Below are positions 48,301-60,389 of a DNA stretch of 64,000 nt, in pieces. Source of the stretch: Anaeramoeba flamelloides (lineage: Eukaryota > Metamonada > Anaeramoebidae). The stretch lies in the NCBI GenBank assembly GCA_027625915.1, contig JANTQA010000023.1:7316001-7380000 (forward strand). The letters are read 5' to 3'. The notes beneath the pieces were generated by a model. That model had not been told where the DNA came from. It saw only the letters and a program-made list of their open reading frames with translations, and did no database searches. A program made the translations under genes and the position numbers. Positions within the stretch are counted from its first letter, which is position 1. Each line of letters starts with the position of its first letter.

Positions 48301-50468
48301 TTTCAGGGAGAACACCTGTAGGAATTGTCAACAAGATTTATAATTGGGAGACTGCCAATCTCAAATCTGCAGGTCTGAAACACATAATGATTTCTTCGAT
48401 CATAGAAGGAGGAGAAGCCTATTACCATTGCTATCTAAACGGAACCGAAACAATTTCCGGTGCGAAAGATTTTACATCCTTTATGATGATTAATGGACAA
48501 CCTGACTATTCTGGCACAGATTATCGAAATTTCATGTTCCCACAATATGCATTAAAGGGTAAAATCCATTATTCAGCGATCCATGATAGCTATTACACTC
48601 AAGCTGAGGCACAACAAAATTATGAAGCCGGGTTGCCCGAATCGAGGCCATACTTAGCATGCAGTAACAACATTCAAGTTGACACTGGTGTCGAAGATTA
48701 CACCGATTTTAAATTATCTGATGGTTGCTCTGCTACATGTGCCAAGAAGCAATGTGATTACAATTTTCAAATCCAAATAACCGAATTACCTGACCCCAGG
48801 ACTTTACAAATTTTTAAAATCGACACAGGCTCTGACACAGGAAGAACACCGATCGTCACAGGCGAAACCTGGAATGGGCAATTAGACGAAGTAACTTTAC
48901 GAGCATTTGCAAGAACGGAATTACAGGATGACAATAACTTTGAAATTCAAGTTGACCCGATCGGACAAACATTGACCACTTACCCCACAAATAATGATGT
49001 ATTCAATTTTGACATTGTGGATAGCGTAAATGCACTGCCCATCATAACAAGCAGCGATGATACAGTGGAAATAGTTGACACAGAAGGGCTAACCCAAGTG
49101 GATATAACCGCCCTAGATCTCGACAATGTTCTTGAAAACGTCGAGATAACCACTTGCCCAACAGAGGGTACCCTCTACCAATATCCAGACGAAACCACCG
49201 AGATCACTTGCACTGGCGATTTCATTGGTACACGCCATGAAAATGAATTTTGGTTAATGTATAAGCCAAATCTATTGAGCAGCGAGTCCGAAAAGGCCGA
49301 CCAAGTTCAATTTGTTGCCAAAAACGACCAGGATTCTGAAACATACACCATGTATTTTGACATAAAAAATTCTTTAACCTCGGGCAATGGCGAACAAGAG
49401 CTTGGCACTGAAAGCGTTGAAACCGTTTCCCTGACAGCTGGGAACGAGGATGGATCATTTATCATTGTAATTGATCAAGTTCCTTCATCCGAGGATGGCG
49501 CTGTCTATAAAAGCGGCGAAACAGAAGATCCCTTGCAAGCCAATGACGAATTAGCTACCGATGGAGTGGAGATCGATTTCCATTCAACCACAAACGAAGG
49601 TACCTTTGAGCTATTATTTAAAGCCAAGAACACTGCAGGGGACAAATTTTCTGAACAGGGGAAATTCACTTTTATTGTTGAAAACGAAAGCCCCGATGTG
49701 GCAGTCAACTTGCCCACGGGGCCAATCGACGCGAAACAAGACGAAGTGTCAATAACAGGCGTTTCTCTAAGTGGCGAATATAATTCCGATGATGAAATTA
49801 TGATTGGTATTTATACAACAAACGGTTGGGTGAACATTGACCAAACGCTATCTTCAGGTTTCACCTGGTATGTTGGCGAATATAAAGACGTGTATGCAAT
49901 GAAATTCACTTGCCCGGCACCACAGGATGACGCGGTCGACCATTGTAACAAGGCCCTGGAGACATTGAAATTTAATCCTAAAAAAAATGCAGTGGAAAAA
50001 TTAAGGATCGAAGCGAGAATAGTTGGCCACAACGAGATCTGGTACAATACTGTGGATGTTGACTCAATAGTACCTTCACCATCGGCTTCAGTATCGGCTT
50101 CCCCATCCGTCTCAGCGTCAGTATCGGCTTCTCCTTCAGTATCAGCATCCGTGTCAGCCTCGGTCTCGGCTTCCGTCTCGGCTTCCGCCTCAGTATCGGC
50201 ATCAGTATCGGCCTCGGTATCGGCTTCTCCTTCAGTATCAGCATCCGTGTCAGCCTCGGTCTCGGCATCGCCATCCGTGTCAGCATCAGCATCAGCATCT
50301 GTATCGGCATCTGCCTCGGCGTCTGTCTCAGCGTCTGTCTCAGCGTCTGTCTCGGCATCGCCTTCCAATTCTATACCAAACCATAATGAAAAATTAAATG
50401 GATCACAAAAAATGTACTTCTCTACTTTCTTGATATTCTTATCTTTGTTAGTTTTTCTTTTCCATTAA
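42306..50468 (+). CDS. Secreted or surface protein: LamG-like and cadherin-like regions, Ser/Ala/Val repeat, hydrophobic tail
   Basis: Two exons, 42306-42558 and 48079-50468, give 880 aa; the intron is phase 1 (GTAAGC...AAG). Residues 1-19 ([19 protein letters not shown]) form a clear signal peptide. Residues about 25-250 resemble a concanavalin/LamG jelly roll ([18 protein letters not shown] [21 protein letters not shown]). This is followed by a Cys-containing segment and, from about 300 to 740, repeated beta-rich segments of the cadherin-like/Calx-beta style ([32 protein letters not shown]). Residues about 748-845 are a Ser-Ala-Val-Pro repeat likely to form an extended, glycosylatable stalk. 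The last 18 residues ([18 protein letters not shown]) are hydrophobic with almost no cytoplasmic tail, as in a GPI-attachment signal. The function is probably adhesion or cell coat, but I do not recognise a named family. Confidence 0.75.
42680..43152. mobile_element. Inverted-repeat element in the surface-protein intron
   Basis: The ends CCATTCTGGAAAAAAA (42680) and TTTTTTTCCAGAATGG (43152) are inverted copies, followed inward by AATCCGATGTGAATTGCAAA-like and CCAATTAAAACCGACTTG blocks that also pair. A partial relative lies at 37506-37735. It has no coding content. Confidence 0.7.
43366..45118. mobile_element. Non-autonomous TTAA-target TIR element (piggyBac-like), copy 2
   Basis: It starts after TTAA (43362-43365) with GGGACTAGTAATC and ends GTTACAAGACCC followed by TTCA, a worn TTAA. 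It aligns with 4489-5695 along its length but carries about 550 extra bp (roughly 43510-44040), seen neither in copy 1 nor elsewhere in the window. It lies inside the intron of the surface-protein gene. Confidence 0.7.
45899..45972. repeat. Dispersed 74-bp palindrome, copy 4 (best preserved)
   Basis: The left arm AGCTTTTCCAGAATTTAAAA(GAAT) and right arm (ATTC)TTTTAAATTCCGAAAAAGCT match over 24 bp with about two mismatches. It is followed by TAGGAACTCTACAGCACTT, a flank shared in part with the 16.0 kb and 3.5 kb copies. Confidence 0.75.
46561..47068. mobile_element. TIR element of the AATAAACTATTTTCC family, copy 3
   Basis: The 508-bp unit has the ends AATAAACTATTTTCCAGTCA and, inverted, AATAAATTTTATTTCTGACC; both then continue CAAAAG..CCAG. 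It is the shortest of three copies and lies in the intron. The coding frames in it (46812-47118) are not convincing. Confidence 0.7.
50077..50367 (+). repeat. Ser-Ala-Val/Pro coding repeat in the surface-protein gene
   Basis: Units of 6 to 12 nt encode SA, SV and SP dipeptides. A block of about 48 nt beginning TCGGCTTCTCCTTCAGTATC occurs at about 50123 and again at about 50219, so a 96-nt segment was duplicated. The DNA is far richer in G+C than its surroundings. Confidence 0.9.
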
Positions 50469-52862
50469 GTATGAAATAATTAACAATTTTTAATATTTAT
50501 TTTAATAATAAACTATTTTTTCGGTCTATTTTTTTGGTACAATAACATCAAAATAATATTACTATTAAATAAAAATTATTCACTTTTTGAATGGAATTTT
50601 TAATTTTGGGGTTTTGAATTTTCTTTTAATGATCATGATTGCGTTTTTTCATTTTTTATTATTTTTTTATTTTCAATATTATCAAAACATCTCTTCATTT
50701 GCCTATTAATTCATTGTTATTTAGAAAATGAAGAAAAATACTTTAGGATAACTTTTTGAATTTTTTCATATTTTTTTTTACAGGGTTTGTATTTTTTTAA
50801 ATGATACCTTATTAAGATCTTAAATTTTGTTTTTTTTTGCAATTTATACTTTGATTTATCAAATTGGTGAGTAATACTCTACAAAAATTATTTATTAATT
50901 GTGGGTATATTTTTTGAAATAATACTTGCTCATAATAACAATATAAAACATAAAAAAAGTAAAATATTATTTTTATTAATATACAAGTAAAACTCTGAAA
51001 ATTTTATATCATGGATTGATTCGTTAATTCATTTATGTTGTGGAAAGAAAAAATTCAAATTTTTCTCAACTAATCAACAATTTAAGACAAAATTAAGAAA
51101 TCTATTTTTTAACTTTGAAGTATGTGTATTGGTGAACCAAAATTTTATTTTATGGCGAAATTTAGATTTTTTTCAGAAATATTTGGTTTTTTTTTTATTA
51201 TTAAGATCTTTTTTAATTGATGAAATAAACAAAAACTATTATTTTATCCAATTAATTCTTTAGCGCCAGTTAAACCGGGATCACTAATTAAGATTTACTG
51301 TTGTTAAAATAAACAGTGTAGAAAATTTAATCCCTGTTTCATAATAAAAATACGTGTTTTATTTGTTATAGAAGACCTATACATCAACCAATCTAAGAAA
51401 TCGACAATAAACCTTAAGTTAAACATGGTATTGATTTCTTAAAGTTCTATTATTTAATAAGAAATTCTAAAAATGACAGATCATATTGAAAAGTTTTTCT
51501 CTAATAATAAGGTAGATCCAAAAAATGTAGGGTATATTTTTTTTTTACATTTCATAAAAAATCATCTTTACCAGTTGTCGTATTAATCAATTGACAATAG
51601 TAAATTAAAGTTTAATATTAATACCAATTGGATCAATTACTATGGTATTTATTTCAAATTATGTTCATAGAAATATTTCCAAAAAATGAAATAAAAACAA
51701 AAAAATAGCATTATTTTTGGCGAAATCAATGTACAATCAATTACAATAAAAAACTGGAAATATGAAAAGGGCACAGATGATTTTTTAAACAACCAAATTC
51801 AGTTATATTCTTTCAATTCTATTTGAAATTTTTGTTGAGATTAAACAAGATATGAAAAGGATTTTTTCGTATCAAATAGAAAATAATAAATAGTAATTTT
51901 CACAGATAAAAAATATCATATAAAATCCAGATCAAAAAATTTAATATCTTTTCTTTATATAATACAATACTAGAAAAAAAAAAGGAATTATTATCAAGGA
52001 TCGATGAATAGTAGACAATGATTTTGTATATTAAAATACTTTATGAAGATTTATTTTAAAAGATATATTTTAAAATAAATTTACCCCACTTTATTAGAAA
52101 TAGCTTTGAGTAAATTTTTCATAGAATTTTATCATCAAAAAAATAAAAAAATTCAAAAAATTCAGAATATTATGAAAAATGATCAACAAATTTCATTCGT
52201 AATTTTAAATTTGACTGAAAATATCAAGGGGTTTACTTTCAAAATTAATTTCTACTTCAGTATACTATTGGTTCGTAGATTGGATGTTCCATTGGAAGAA
52301 GAAGAAAAAAAAGTATGAAGTTAATTTTGAAACACGAATTATATTCGTTCAGCACCCATTATTTTGATCACTTTTTACCCAATAACAATATACTTTAATT
52401 TAACAGATCTATGATAAATACTAATTCCTTATCAATGATTTACCAAAACAAAAAGTGATATTTTAACAAGAGTAATCTATTTCAGGTGGAATGATCCCAA
52501 AAATTATATATTCACCATTTTTCTAAATTCTTCTGATCTTTTTATATGAACCAATTTTTGTAACCTTTTTTTAAAAATTAGAATGATAGAAAATTGAAAA
52601 CAGAGAACTTTCTTTTTTATTAAGTCTAAAATAAAAGGAAGAAAATTATCTCTCAACTTTCTAAAAATACAAAAGAATTCGAAGAGTTGAAATAAATCAC
52701 CAAAGTAACAATCCTAAAAGCAAAAATCTAAAATTTACTAATTTTTAATTGAACTTTTGAAACAGTTCGGGTCTAAACTAATGAAAATTGTGTTTATTTT
52801 ATGACTCAACAACTACCAAAAGATTACTCAGATCTAATATTCTTCGAGAAAGGTTACTTTCC

Positions 52863-52902
<40 letters not shown>

Positions 52903-52989
52903 CCTTAACGTAAATATTCATTTTTTCTACAAGCACTTTTTTTGTTTAATTGTTTGTAATCCGAAATAATTATTTTCAAACCAAATATT
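50469..52989. other. Gene-free spacer between surface-protein and exportin genes
   Basis: The content is almost entirely A/T with short frames. A 37-codon ATG frame (51473-51586, starting MTDHIEKFFSNNKVDPKNVG) and a frame at 52106-52318 (ending VRRLDVPLEEEEKKV) look more coding-like than chance, but neither is long enough or recognisable. They may be relics of one decayed gene. A 35-A run (52866-52900) lies about 90 bp before the exportin ATG. Confidence 0.6.
52866..52900 (+). repeat. Run of 35 A upstream of exportin-5
   Basis: The longest homopolymer in the window, ending about 90 bp before the ATG. It may be part of the promoter, but homopolymers are frequent here. Confidence 0.95.
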
Positions 52990-55335
52990 ATGAATTCAGA
53001 TCAGTCCGAAGTCATTGAGTGTCTCAAGCAATTACATACCTTTTCTACACAACAAAGCATGAGGATCAGATGTGAAGAAATCCTGAACAATTATAAAAAA
53101 ATAGCAACCATTGAAGAAGGGGTTGATTTGATTTTAAATAAGAAAGAATTACTTGAAATCAGATTTTTTGGAGTCCAAGTCTTGTATGAAAAGGTCACCA
53201 AGGGAGGATCTGAGAACCAAGGCAATTATGAAAAAATCCAACAATTAACGCTGGAGACAATTGATCGCTTGTCGACTGAATTGTGGGAAAATCTGAACAG
53301 CAATGACCAGAAGGAAAATCAAAATCGACAAACACACCAAACAAATGGCATTTTAATCAAAAAAATGGTCTCTGTTGTAATCGAAACATTAAAAAGAAGC
53401 GAGCCAAAAATGATACCAGATCTGTTTCATTATTTATTCAAATCATTAGAAAATACAAACACCACACATCTTTATAAACTACACAGCATCTTACTCTTTA
53501 TTAATTCGTTATGTGAAGAATTGTTTGTGTATTCAAATAACCAAGATTTAACCCAAAGAAGGAGGAACTATTTACAAAAAGAGTACAATTCCCAAATGGT
53601 GCAATTCATTGAATTTATCGGGATTATCCTTGAAAACGAATTACTGTTGTTTCGGGACGAGCAGCCATCTGTTAATGCCCCATGGACGAATATTGGGTTC
53701 AGCCAAGAGTTAACCGATTTAACACAAAAAACGCTTTGTAATTTAATCGGGTGTATCTCGTTTGGACTGATCTTTAAAAAAGAGATCTTGGAAACGACTT
53801 TAACATTTCTTCAATACGATCAGCTCGAAAGTTCCTCAATTGAAATCTTATTAACCTTTGCAAACCGGAAGATCAGCCAGTCTGAAAAGTTCGTCTTGCC
53901 TAAAGAGCAAATCCAAAAGATCTTTAAAAGTCTTCTCATCGTGTGTGAAGACAGTTTCCAAAAGGGCATCAATGAACAAAATTATGGTTTACATAAAAAG
54001 TTAATTCAATTTTTAACATTATTCACAATTCAATATGATTTTTGTTTTCAAGACAAACTTATTGTAACCGAATATACCACCGAACAGGATGTGAAAAACG
54101 ATGAAGAAAATGAAATCTTTTTGGCCAACTTTATAGATTTTATGATCCAAATAGAGGAATACCCTAGTTTGTTAGTCAAATCTTATTTTCTACCCTTTTT
54201 TATCCATTTGTTTTCCAAGAAAAAACAAATCCAATTATACCAAATCAATGAATCGCGTTTAGAAAAAATAATTGAATTATGCTTTGTGTTGTTATTAACA
54301 CAAGACATTGAATATTTAGAAAATTATGATAAGATCGATTTTTTTGAAAATTTTGAATATCAAAAATTTATATCAATACTTTTTAGAAACAGTGGTGATT
54401 TGATGAGAAAAATTTCTTTACAATTGCCCTTACAGACTTTGAGTATTTTGAAATCATTCTTGATAAATATTTTCAATGAAAATAACCAAAATGATTTTTG
54501 TAAGGAACAATTGAAAGGCTTTGGTAAGTTATTAAATAATTGCTTTGCTTCGATATTACTAAAATGGGACCCGAAAGAGGCCCCGGGCAACAATAAGAAC
54601 CAAAGCATTAATGTTCATAATAAAAAAAAGGAAGACGACGAAGATGATGAACTGGATGAAGAAGAAAAAATAAAAATCAAAAAATCAATTAGAAAAGAAT
54701 GTGGCGAAATAATTTTATTATTATTAAATAACGGAATTGAAAATAAAGCAATTTTTTTAACAATAATTAAAATTATTTTAAATACTTTATCAAAAATTCA
54801 TTTTGAAACTGATATGCTTGTTCAATTAATTAAATTATGCTTTGAATATTTAGGTGATAATATTAAAAACGAGAATGAGAATAATAAAAATGTTGATTTA
54901 GAAATTCAAATTTCAATAAGGAGAAATTTATGCTATTGTTTAATTAGAATAGCAAAATATTCAAATGAGCAGATTATTGATTTTCTACCAGAAATTATTG
55001 AACAAATAAAATTATTAATTGAAAAAAATCAGATTTATGATGAGGAGCGGAATAATTTATTAGAATTTTTATGTATTATTACGCATGAAATAAACGACAT
55101 TGAGGAACAAAAAAAGATTTTAAATGAAATTTTGAGTGACTCAATAAAATCTTTATTGGAATTAAATGATTTAATTTCAAACCCAACAGAATTTTTAGGC
55201 TTTTTAGGGATCGACTCTTCTTTATCGATATTGGATAGTGAAAACCAGCAATTATATTTGGATCGAAGATCTCAGTTTTATTCAATAATTTCATTGATTT
55301 GGAAAATATTCCAAAGTTCAAAAAATATTAACAAC

Positions 55336-55374
<39 letters not shown>

Positions 55375-56697
55375 GAGAATAATAATATCAATAACGAGAA
55401 TAGTGTTTTAAAAATTAAAAATAATATTCCGATTAAAAAAAAAAAAATTATAACAAAATATTTTAAAATTTTAATCAAACCCTTCTCAGATTTAGTAATC
55501 ACCTTAGATTCATTGTATGATGACGAAAAAATAAAAAACATTATACCAATAGAATTTAGAGCAATTACAGAGCCCTTTTTAAGTAACGAATTATTCATTA
55601 ATGAAGATGGTCTAACAATGAAAGATGTATTAAATTATTTAAAAAGATTCATCTTACCAACGAATTCCACTAAAGAAATTAGCTTAAAAATTGTGAATAA
55701 ATCATTTAATTTATGGCTACATAATTTAAGAACAATGGTATATCAGATCGTTCAATACATTATCCAGGATAACGACAGTTTTTATTTAATACCAGATATT
55801 ATTAATTTTTTACAATTCTCTTTTTTTTCCAATTTAAATCTCTTGCATTCCAATCAATTAAAAATGATCTTAGATACAATCATTATCAAATTTTATCAAA
55901 ATTGCCCAACCCAATTATTCCATTCGCATATACTTCCGATCATCCCCGATTTATTAACTTTCTTTTCAGAAAAGATACAAAGCCAATGGGAGATATTAAA
56001 TAACAGAAATAATATTAAAGGTGGGGAGCAATTAGAACTTGCCTTTGAATGCTATTTACGGGAACTCACTCACAATTTTACAAAATTTTTAGCAATAATA
56101 GTCACAAACGACAAAGAATATCCAATTTATAATTCCGGTAATAATTTTGAAAATAATTATGAGAAATTAAATGATTTAAATGCATTAAGAGATGCATTAT
56201 TAGGTTCTTTATTGATCTTGCTCAATATACCAGATAATTATACTATCAACACGGTCATAAACTTTACAAGGCGCTTGATAAAAAGCACATCATCAATAAA
56301 TTATTATAATGATTTTTTTTCCACACATTTATTAAAACAGATATTGGACTCCTTAACACTCAATCTAGACCATGATACTTCACAGGCGTTTTTTTCCTTA
56401 ATATTGGAGATTTTTAAATGTGATAATAATCAATTTTGGATAACTTTGAAAGAATTGCCAAATGTTACAGAAAATAATTTGAACCATTTATACCAAATTT
56501 TTTCAAATCCAGAAATTAAAAAAATTGACATTTTCAAAAAATTCCTAGAAGAAATTGTGGGTTATAATTTTGACAATAATAAAATTAAAATTAAAGAAAT
56601 TTCAGAAAAATTATATGTTTTGAAAAATCCAGAGAAGAAACCAGATCCTTTATCAGAAGAAAAAATTTATGATTCAATTAGAAATTTATTTGATTAA
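52990..56697 (+). CDS. XPO5: Exportin-5/Msn5-type karyopherin
   Basis: The single-exon gene encodes 1235 aa, close to human exportin-5 (about 1204). These importin-beta-fold proteins carry cargo (tRNA, pre-miRNA or phosphoproteins, depending on lineage) out of the nucleus with RanGTP. The N-terminal pattern fits: EIRFFGVQVLYEKV matches VRHFGLQILEHVV, and LTQRRRNYLQKEYNSQM (about residues 185-205) matches the exportin-5 PPQRRRDIQQTLTQNM. The intervening helix spacing also fits. The rest is a HEAT-like helical array with an acidic-basic linker near residue 550 and a poly-Asn run (55329-55370). It has one ATG (52990) in good context and ends with TAA. XPO5 is the best match by eye; exportin-T is less likely because it lacks the QRRR block. 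Confidence 0.8.
55329..55370 (+). repeat. Poly-asparagine tract in exportin-5
   Basis: About 14 consecutive AAT/AAC codons in an inter-helix loop. Confidence 0.9.
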
Positions 56698-59600
56698 ATC
56701 TAAATTATTGTTATTATTATTATAATATATCTAAAATTGATGGTTTTTTTTTTTTTTTTTGAACCAATTGATATTTTTTGATTGTGTATTTCGATTAATA
56801 ATATTATTATTATTATTTTATTTTTACTTTTATTTATTATTTTTTGAATTAATTATTATTTATTGAATGTCATAAAATTAATACAAGTTAGTATAAAATG
56901 TTATCTTAAATTGATAAGTTAAACTCAATAGAAAGATTATCAACAATGACAAAAATTTCAATTTTTTATTAATAATTGGAATTATAATACTATCAGGAGG
57001 TTTTATTGTAAAAGAAGAGATTTTAAAACAAATATTTTACTCAATACTTTCAAATTTTAAAAAAACCTAGGTAAACCATTCTATTCATTAAATGAGGATG
57101 AAAAAAAAAACCCGTTATATTTTTCTTAATTTTTATTATTTTAATATTAAATAGAAAAATATATTGTATATTTTTGAATTCCAAAACAGATAGCATAAGT
57201 TATTGTAAGATTGGAATTAATTTATTACAGTTAACATAAAAAATAAATTTTAAAAAGTACAATTCAAATTCTTTTTTGTTATTTTTTTATTTTTAATCTT
57301 TATTTACAAGACAAATATTAAATTTTGTAAGAATATTTTTGAAATTTGCTAACTCAAATAAAAAAAAAAAGAAACTTCCAAGATAAAAATATAGATTCAA
57401 AGTCATTTTTTTATCCTCTGGACATCCAAAAAAAGCTGAGTAACATAAATAAATATCTCTTTAGAATCGCAATTTTGAAAAAAAAATTGTTACCCAGTAA
57501 TTAAAAATCAAATCAGAAACTCACATTTTCAAAAATTCCTTTTCCATACATTTTTGAAAATTCGGGGCGTTTATAAGCAATTAAATTGTTATAAAAAAAA
57601 TGAAAAAAAATAAATTAAAAAATTACACTATTACTCTAAATTATTTGAGTTGCAACTAAAAAAGATCTTTGATCAAGAAATAAGTAATGGAATTGTCTCT
57701 GAAAAAAGACTGTTTTTCCATTTTTTCTTAATTTATATAACAAAAATACAATAACTAAAGAGGCGGGATACTAGGTACCAAAATTTTAGTGTTTTTACTA
57801 TTTAAAGTGTTTTTTTGTTTTCAATTTTTTTTTATTAGTTTTTCTTAATTACTTAAAGTTGAAAAGGTAATTGATTTCAATGAAAAAATTTTCATTTCTT
57901 TGTTTATTGTTCGATTAGTATTTTTTTTTTTTTTTTTTTTTTTTTGAGATAGGTATATCAAAAATCAGCAAGTCTAGAATATTGTAGTTAATGTTCTTTT
58001 AATTTAATTCCATTTTACTCTGAATTTCGGAACGCTTAAAAATATTTTTCTTACCAATGAGATAAATTAATTATATATTAGATGATACTGAAATGCTTTG
58101 TGAATACCTTTGTGTATTATATATATTTTTTGCGTTCTTGTATAAATTGATGACTTTTATGAATAAATATACAAGTTTAGAATTCTACATGTCTTTTTTT
58201 TTTTTTTATATTTAATTTTTGAGATATATCAAGAATATTTTCTGTGATTTCTTAATTAAACAAAATTATTAATGATATTTCGAGAAAAGATTTGTTATGG
58301 ACTTTTTCTTTTTTTTTTTTGGTGTATTTTAATCCCCAATTTACAAATTTTTGACAAACTAAAATTCTTTTTTTAAAAAAAAGAATCAAAATAAAAAAAT
58401 AAAAATAAGAAATACCAAATCAGAAGCAGGAACTAATATAAATTATAATTATTATTTATAGATTACAATACTCATAAAAAAAAAAAAAAAAAGAAAATAT
58501 TATTAAACAAAAAAATTATGTAAACCAAAATTTTCTAGTGAATAATAACAAAAAAAATCTCTATTGAGACATTTGTTTAAATTTCATTTAGGATTCTTAA
58601 CTGATCAAACTTTTAATATATCATCAACTAATTTTATTATGGGGTTCTCTATTTATAAGAACTCGACTTTTACCGTTAACGAGACTTTTAAAAAACTTTT
58701 ACAATTGGAAGTTTCAGATCTAATGAAGAAGATTAGGAAATTGGAAAAAAGAGTGGAAACTATTATGTACTTGAAAAAGGAATTGAATCATTTTATATTA
58801 ATATATCTTTTTTCCATCGAAAATCCAATTACCAATGTTTGATGTTTTTTGAATATAATTAAAAAATATCAAAAAAAAAAAGTAGTTTTCTCTTTTGGTT
58901 GATTTCTTAAACGATTTACATGAAAACTTCAACAATAACATCAAGATAAAATTTATCATGATGAATTTGTATGTTTTCACAAGGTTAATCTTCCAAATTC
59001 AAAATAGAATTAAAATTAAAAAATGATTTTACCAAGTGGAAATTATGTTAAAGATTTAAAAAAAATGGAAAAATGAACCAAAAAGTTTAAAAATTTTATT
59101 TAAATTCACTAGTACTCTATTGAACCTGAAATTAGTAATCAAACTTTTTAAAATATATGCCAAAAAGTGATTATTCAATTGAGTATTCATGTTGGAAAAA
59201 GGCATTTGAAAATATATCATATCTTTAAACAAACGACCAATTATACAATACTCTCCGTTATCTAAATCCTTTTCTTTCATCTTGGGAAAGTTTTAAAACA
59301 TTATTTTTTCAGCAACAAAAGTCTTGATGTTAACTAATTTACAAGTTTTCTTTCAATTGAATCAATTAAAATTCTTTCTTCAAAACTCATACAAACATTT
59401 TGAAAAATTAGAAAGTCAACAAAAAAGTTAAAAACATTTTTGTGGATTCATCAGAATGACATGAAAGATTGTTTGATCTAAAACTCTTCAAAGGTATTTC
59501 AATCATCATTTTGTTATTTTGAAATTCATTGGTGTGTGTTTGTACTTTAAAATTAATGAGATTCTCTTTGTAAAAAAAAAAAAAGCACAAAGATCTTGAA

Positions 59601-59762
59601 ACAATTCCAAAAAAGAAATATCTGTGAAGGATTAAAAAATAAGAAAAGAGTGAAATTTAAATGTTGAACCCGGTATTTAGTTCGCTAATAAATTATGAAT
59701 AAGTTAAATACCAAAGAAACAAATGAGATCAATTCAGGATTAAATAAATTAAAAGCAACGCT
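56698..59762. other. Gene-free spacer between exportin and the membrane-protein gene
   Basis: The DNA is mostly simple A/T sequence with a run of 25 T (57921-57945). Three frames look partly coding: 58564-58842 (plus, non-ATG start, with a KKIRKLEKRVETIMYLKKEL coiled-coil-like stretch), 59056-59280 (minus, starts MKEKDLDNGEYCIIGRLFKD) and 59408-59590 (minus). None matches a family I know, and they do not join by consensus splice sites. I leave them unannotated as possible relics. Confidence 0.55.
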
Positions 59763-60389
59763 TTAGTCTGTTTTTTTATTTTTCTTGTTATTTGTTGTTA
59801 ACTGCTTGTTTACATAAAAATTTACATCAAACAAATCTGAAACCACTTGTGATTTAATAAAAAGAAATGATAGTCCAAACTTGGAACCAGAGATGTTTAA
59901 AATTTGAAGCACCGATTCATATTTGGTTGGCAAATTGGAGACCTTCTTCAAAAATTCTGGTAATTTTTGTCTTCGTGCAACTTTGGAAGCAAATGGACGA
60001 TCTGCTTTCCAACTTGACTGGAAGGATTTAAATTCTTTGAGACCCAGTAATTCGAATCCTTTTTTCCTAAGCTCTTTTTTCCGATCCCAATATTTTTTTG
60101 GTAAAACACACCCATAAATTGTTCTTCTTTTATTTTCATCTTTCTTGCTGGTGAGATCATAATGTAAGACAAAGGTCTGACGACAAAAAACACCCTCATT
60201 ATAAAGGTTACTCAGCATTTTGCTTGTTAGTCCCCAAACATCTGAGACAGATCCTTGATTTAATTGATAAATAAAGACCATCGGCTTTTGTGAAACATGC
60301 TGCACTACCAGTGGCTCAAAGCTTCGAACATAAAATAAAAAAATTATCAACAAAAGGAAAAGGATGATTGCACAAAGGAGTAATTTCAT
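59763..60389 (-). CDS. Small N-terminally membrane-anchored protein, possibly TEX264/GyrI-like
   Basis: 208 aa starting at the ATG complement of 60387-60389. Residues 2-21 (KLLLCAIILFLLLIIFLFYV) form a single membrane anchor. The soluble part has a pattern like the GyrI-like domain of TEX264, an ER-membrane reticulophagy receptor: PMVFIYQLNQGSVSDVWGLT, then RQTFVLHYDLTSKK...IYGCVLP, then ADRPFASKVARRQKLPEFLKK. These parallel the TEX264 AYKFHMGLYG, RSIAVYYDNP...CRCAVGSIL and ATFPYTTILSIWLATRRVHPAL segments by spacing. Similarity is weak. The protein ends in a short Lys/Asn-rich tail, and I see no clear LC3-interacting motif. The gene itself is credible; the family is a hypothesis. Confidence 0.6.
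   Translation of the reverse strand: MKLLLCAIILFLLLIIFLFYVRSFEPLVVQHVSQKPMVFIYQLNQGSVSDVWGLTSKMLSNLYNEGVFCRQTFVLHYDLTSKKDENKRRTIYGCVLPKKYWDRKKELRKKGFELLGLKEFKSFQSSWKADRPFASKVARRQKLPEFLKKVSNLPTKYESVLQILNISGSKFGLSFLFIKSQVVSDLFDVNFYVNKQLTTNNKKNKKTD

Noticed and set aside
49811-50368. 185-codon minus-strand Asp/Ala/Glu/Thr frame
   Set aside because: It mirrors the Ser/Ala/Val repeat of the surface protein, whose plus-strand frame has signal peptide, domains and correct splice phase.
52990-56697. Assignment as exportin-T (Los1) or exportin-1
   Set aside because: The N-terminal spacing and QRRR block fit exportin-5/Msn5 better, and the conserved central blocks of exportin-1 are absent.
58564-59590. 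Three short frames on both strands as a multi-exon gene
   Set aside because: They lie on opposite strands or cannot be joined by GT-AG sites in phase, and none resembles a known family.
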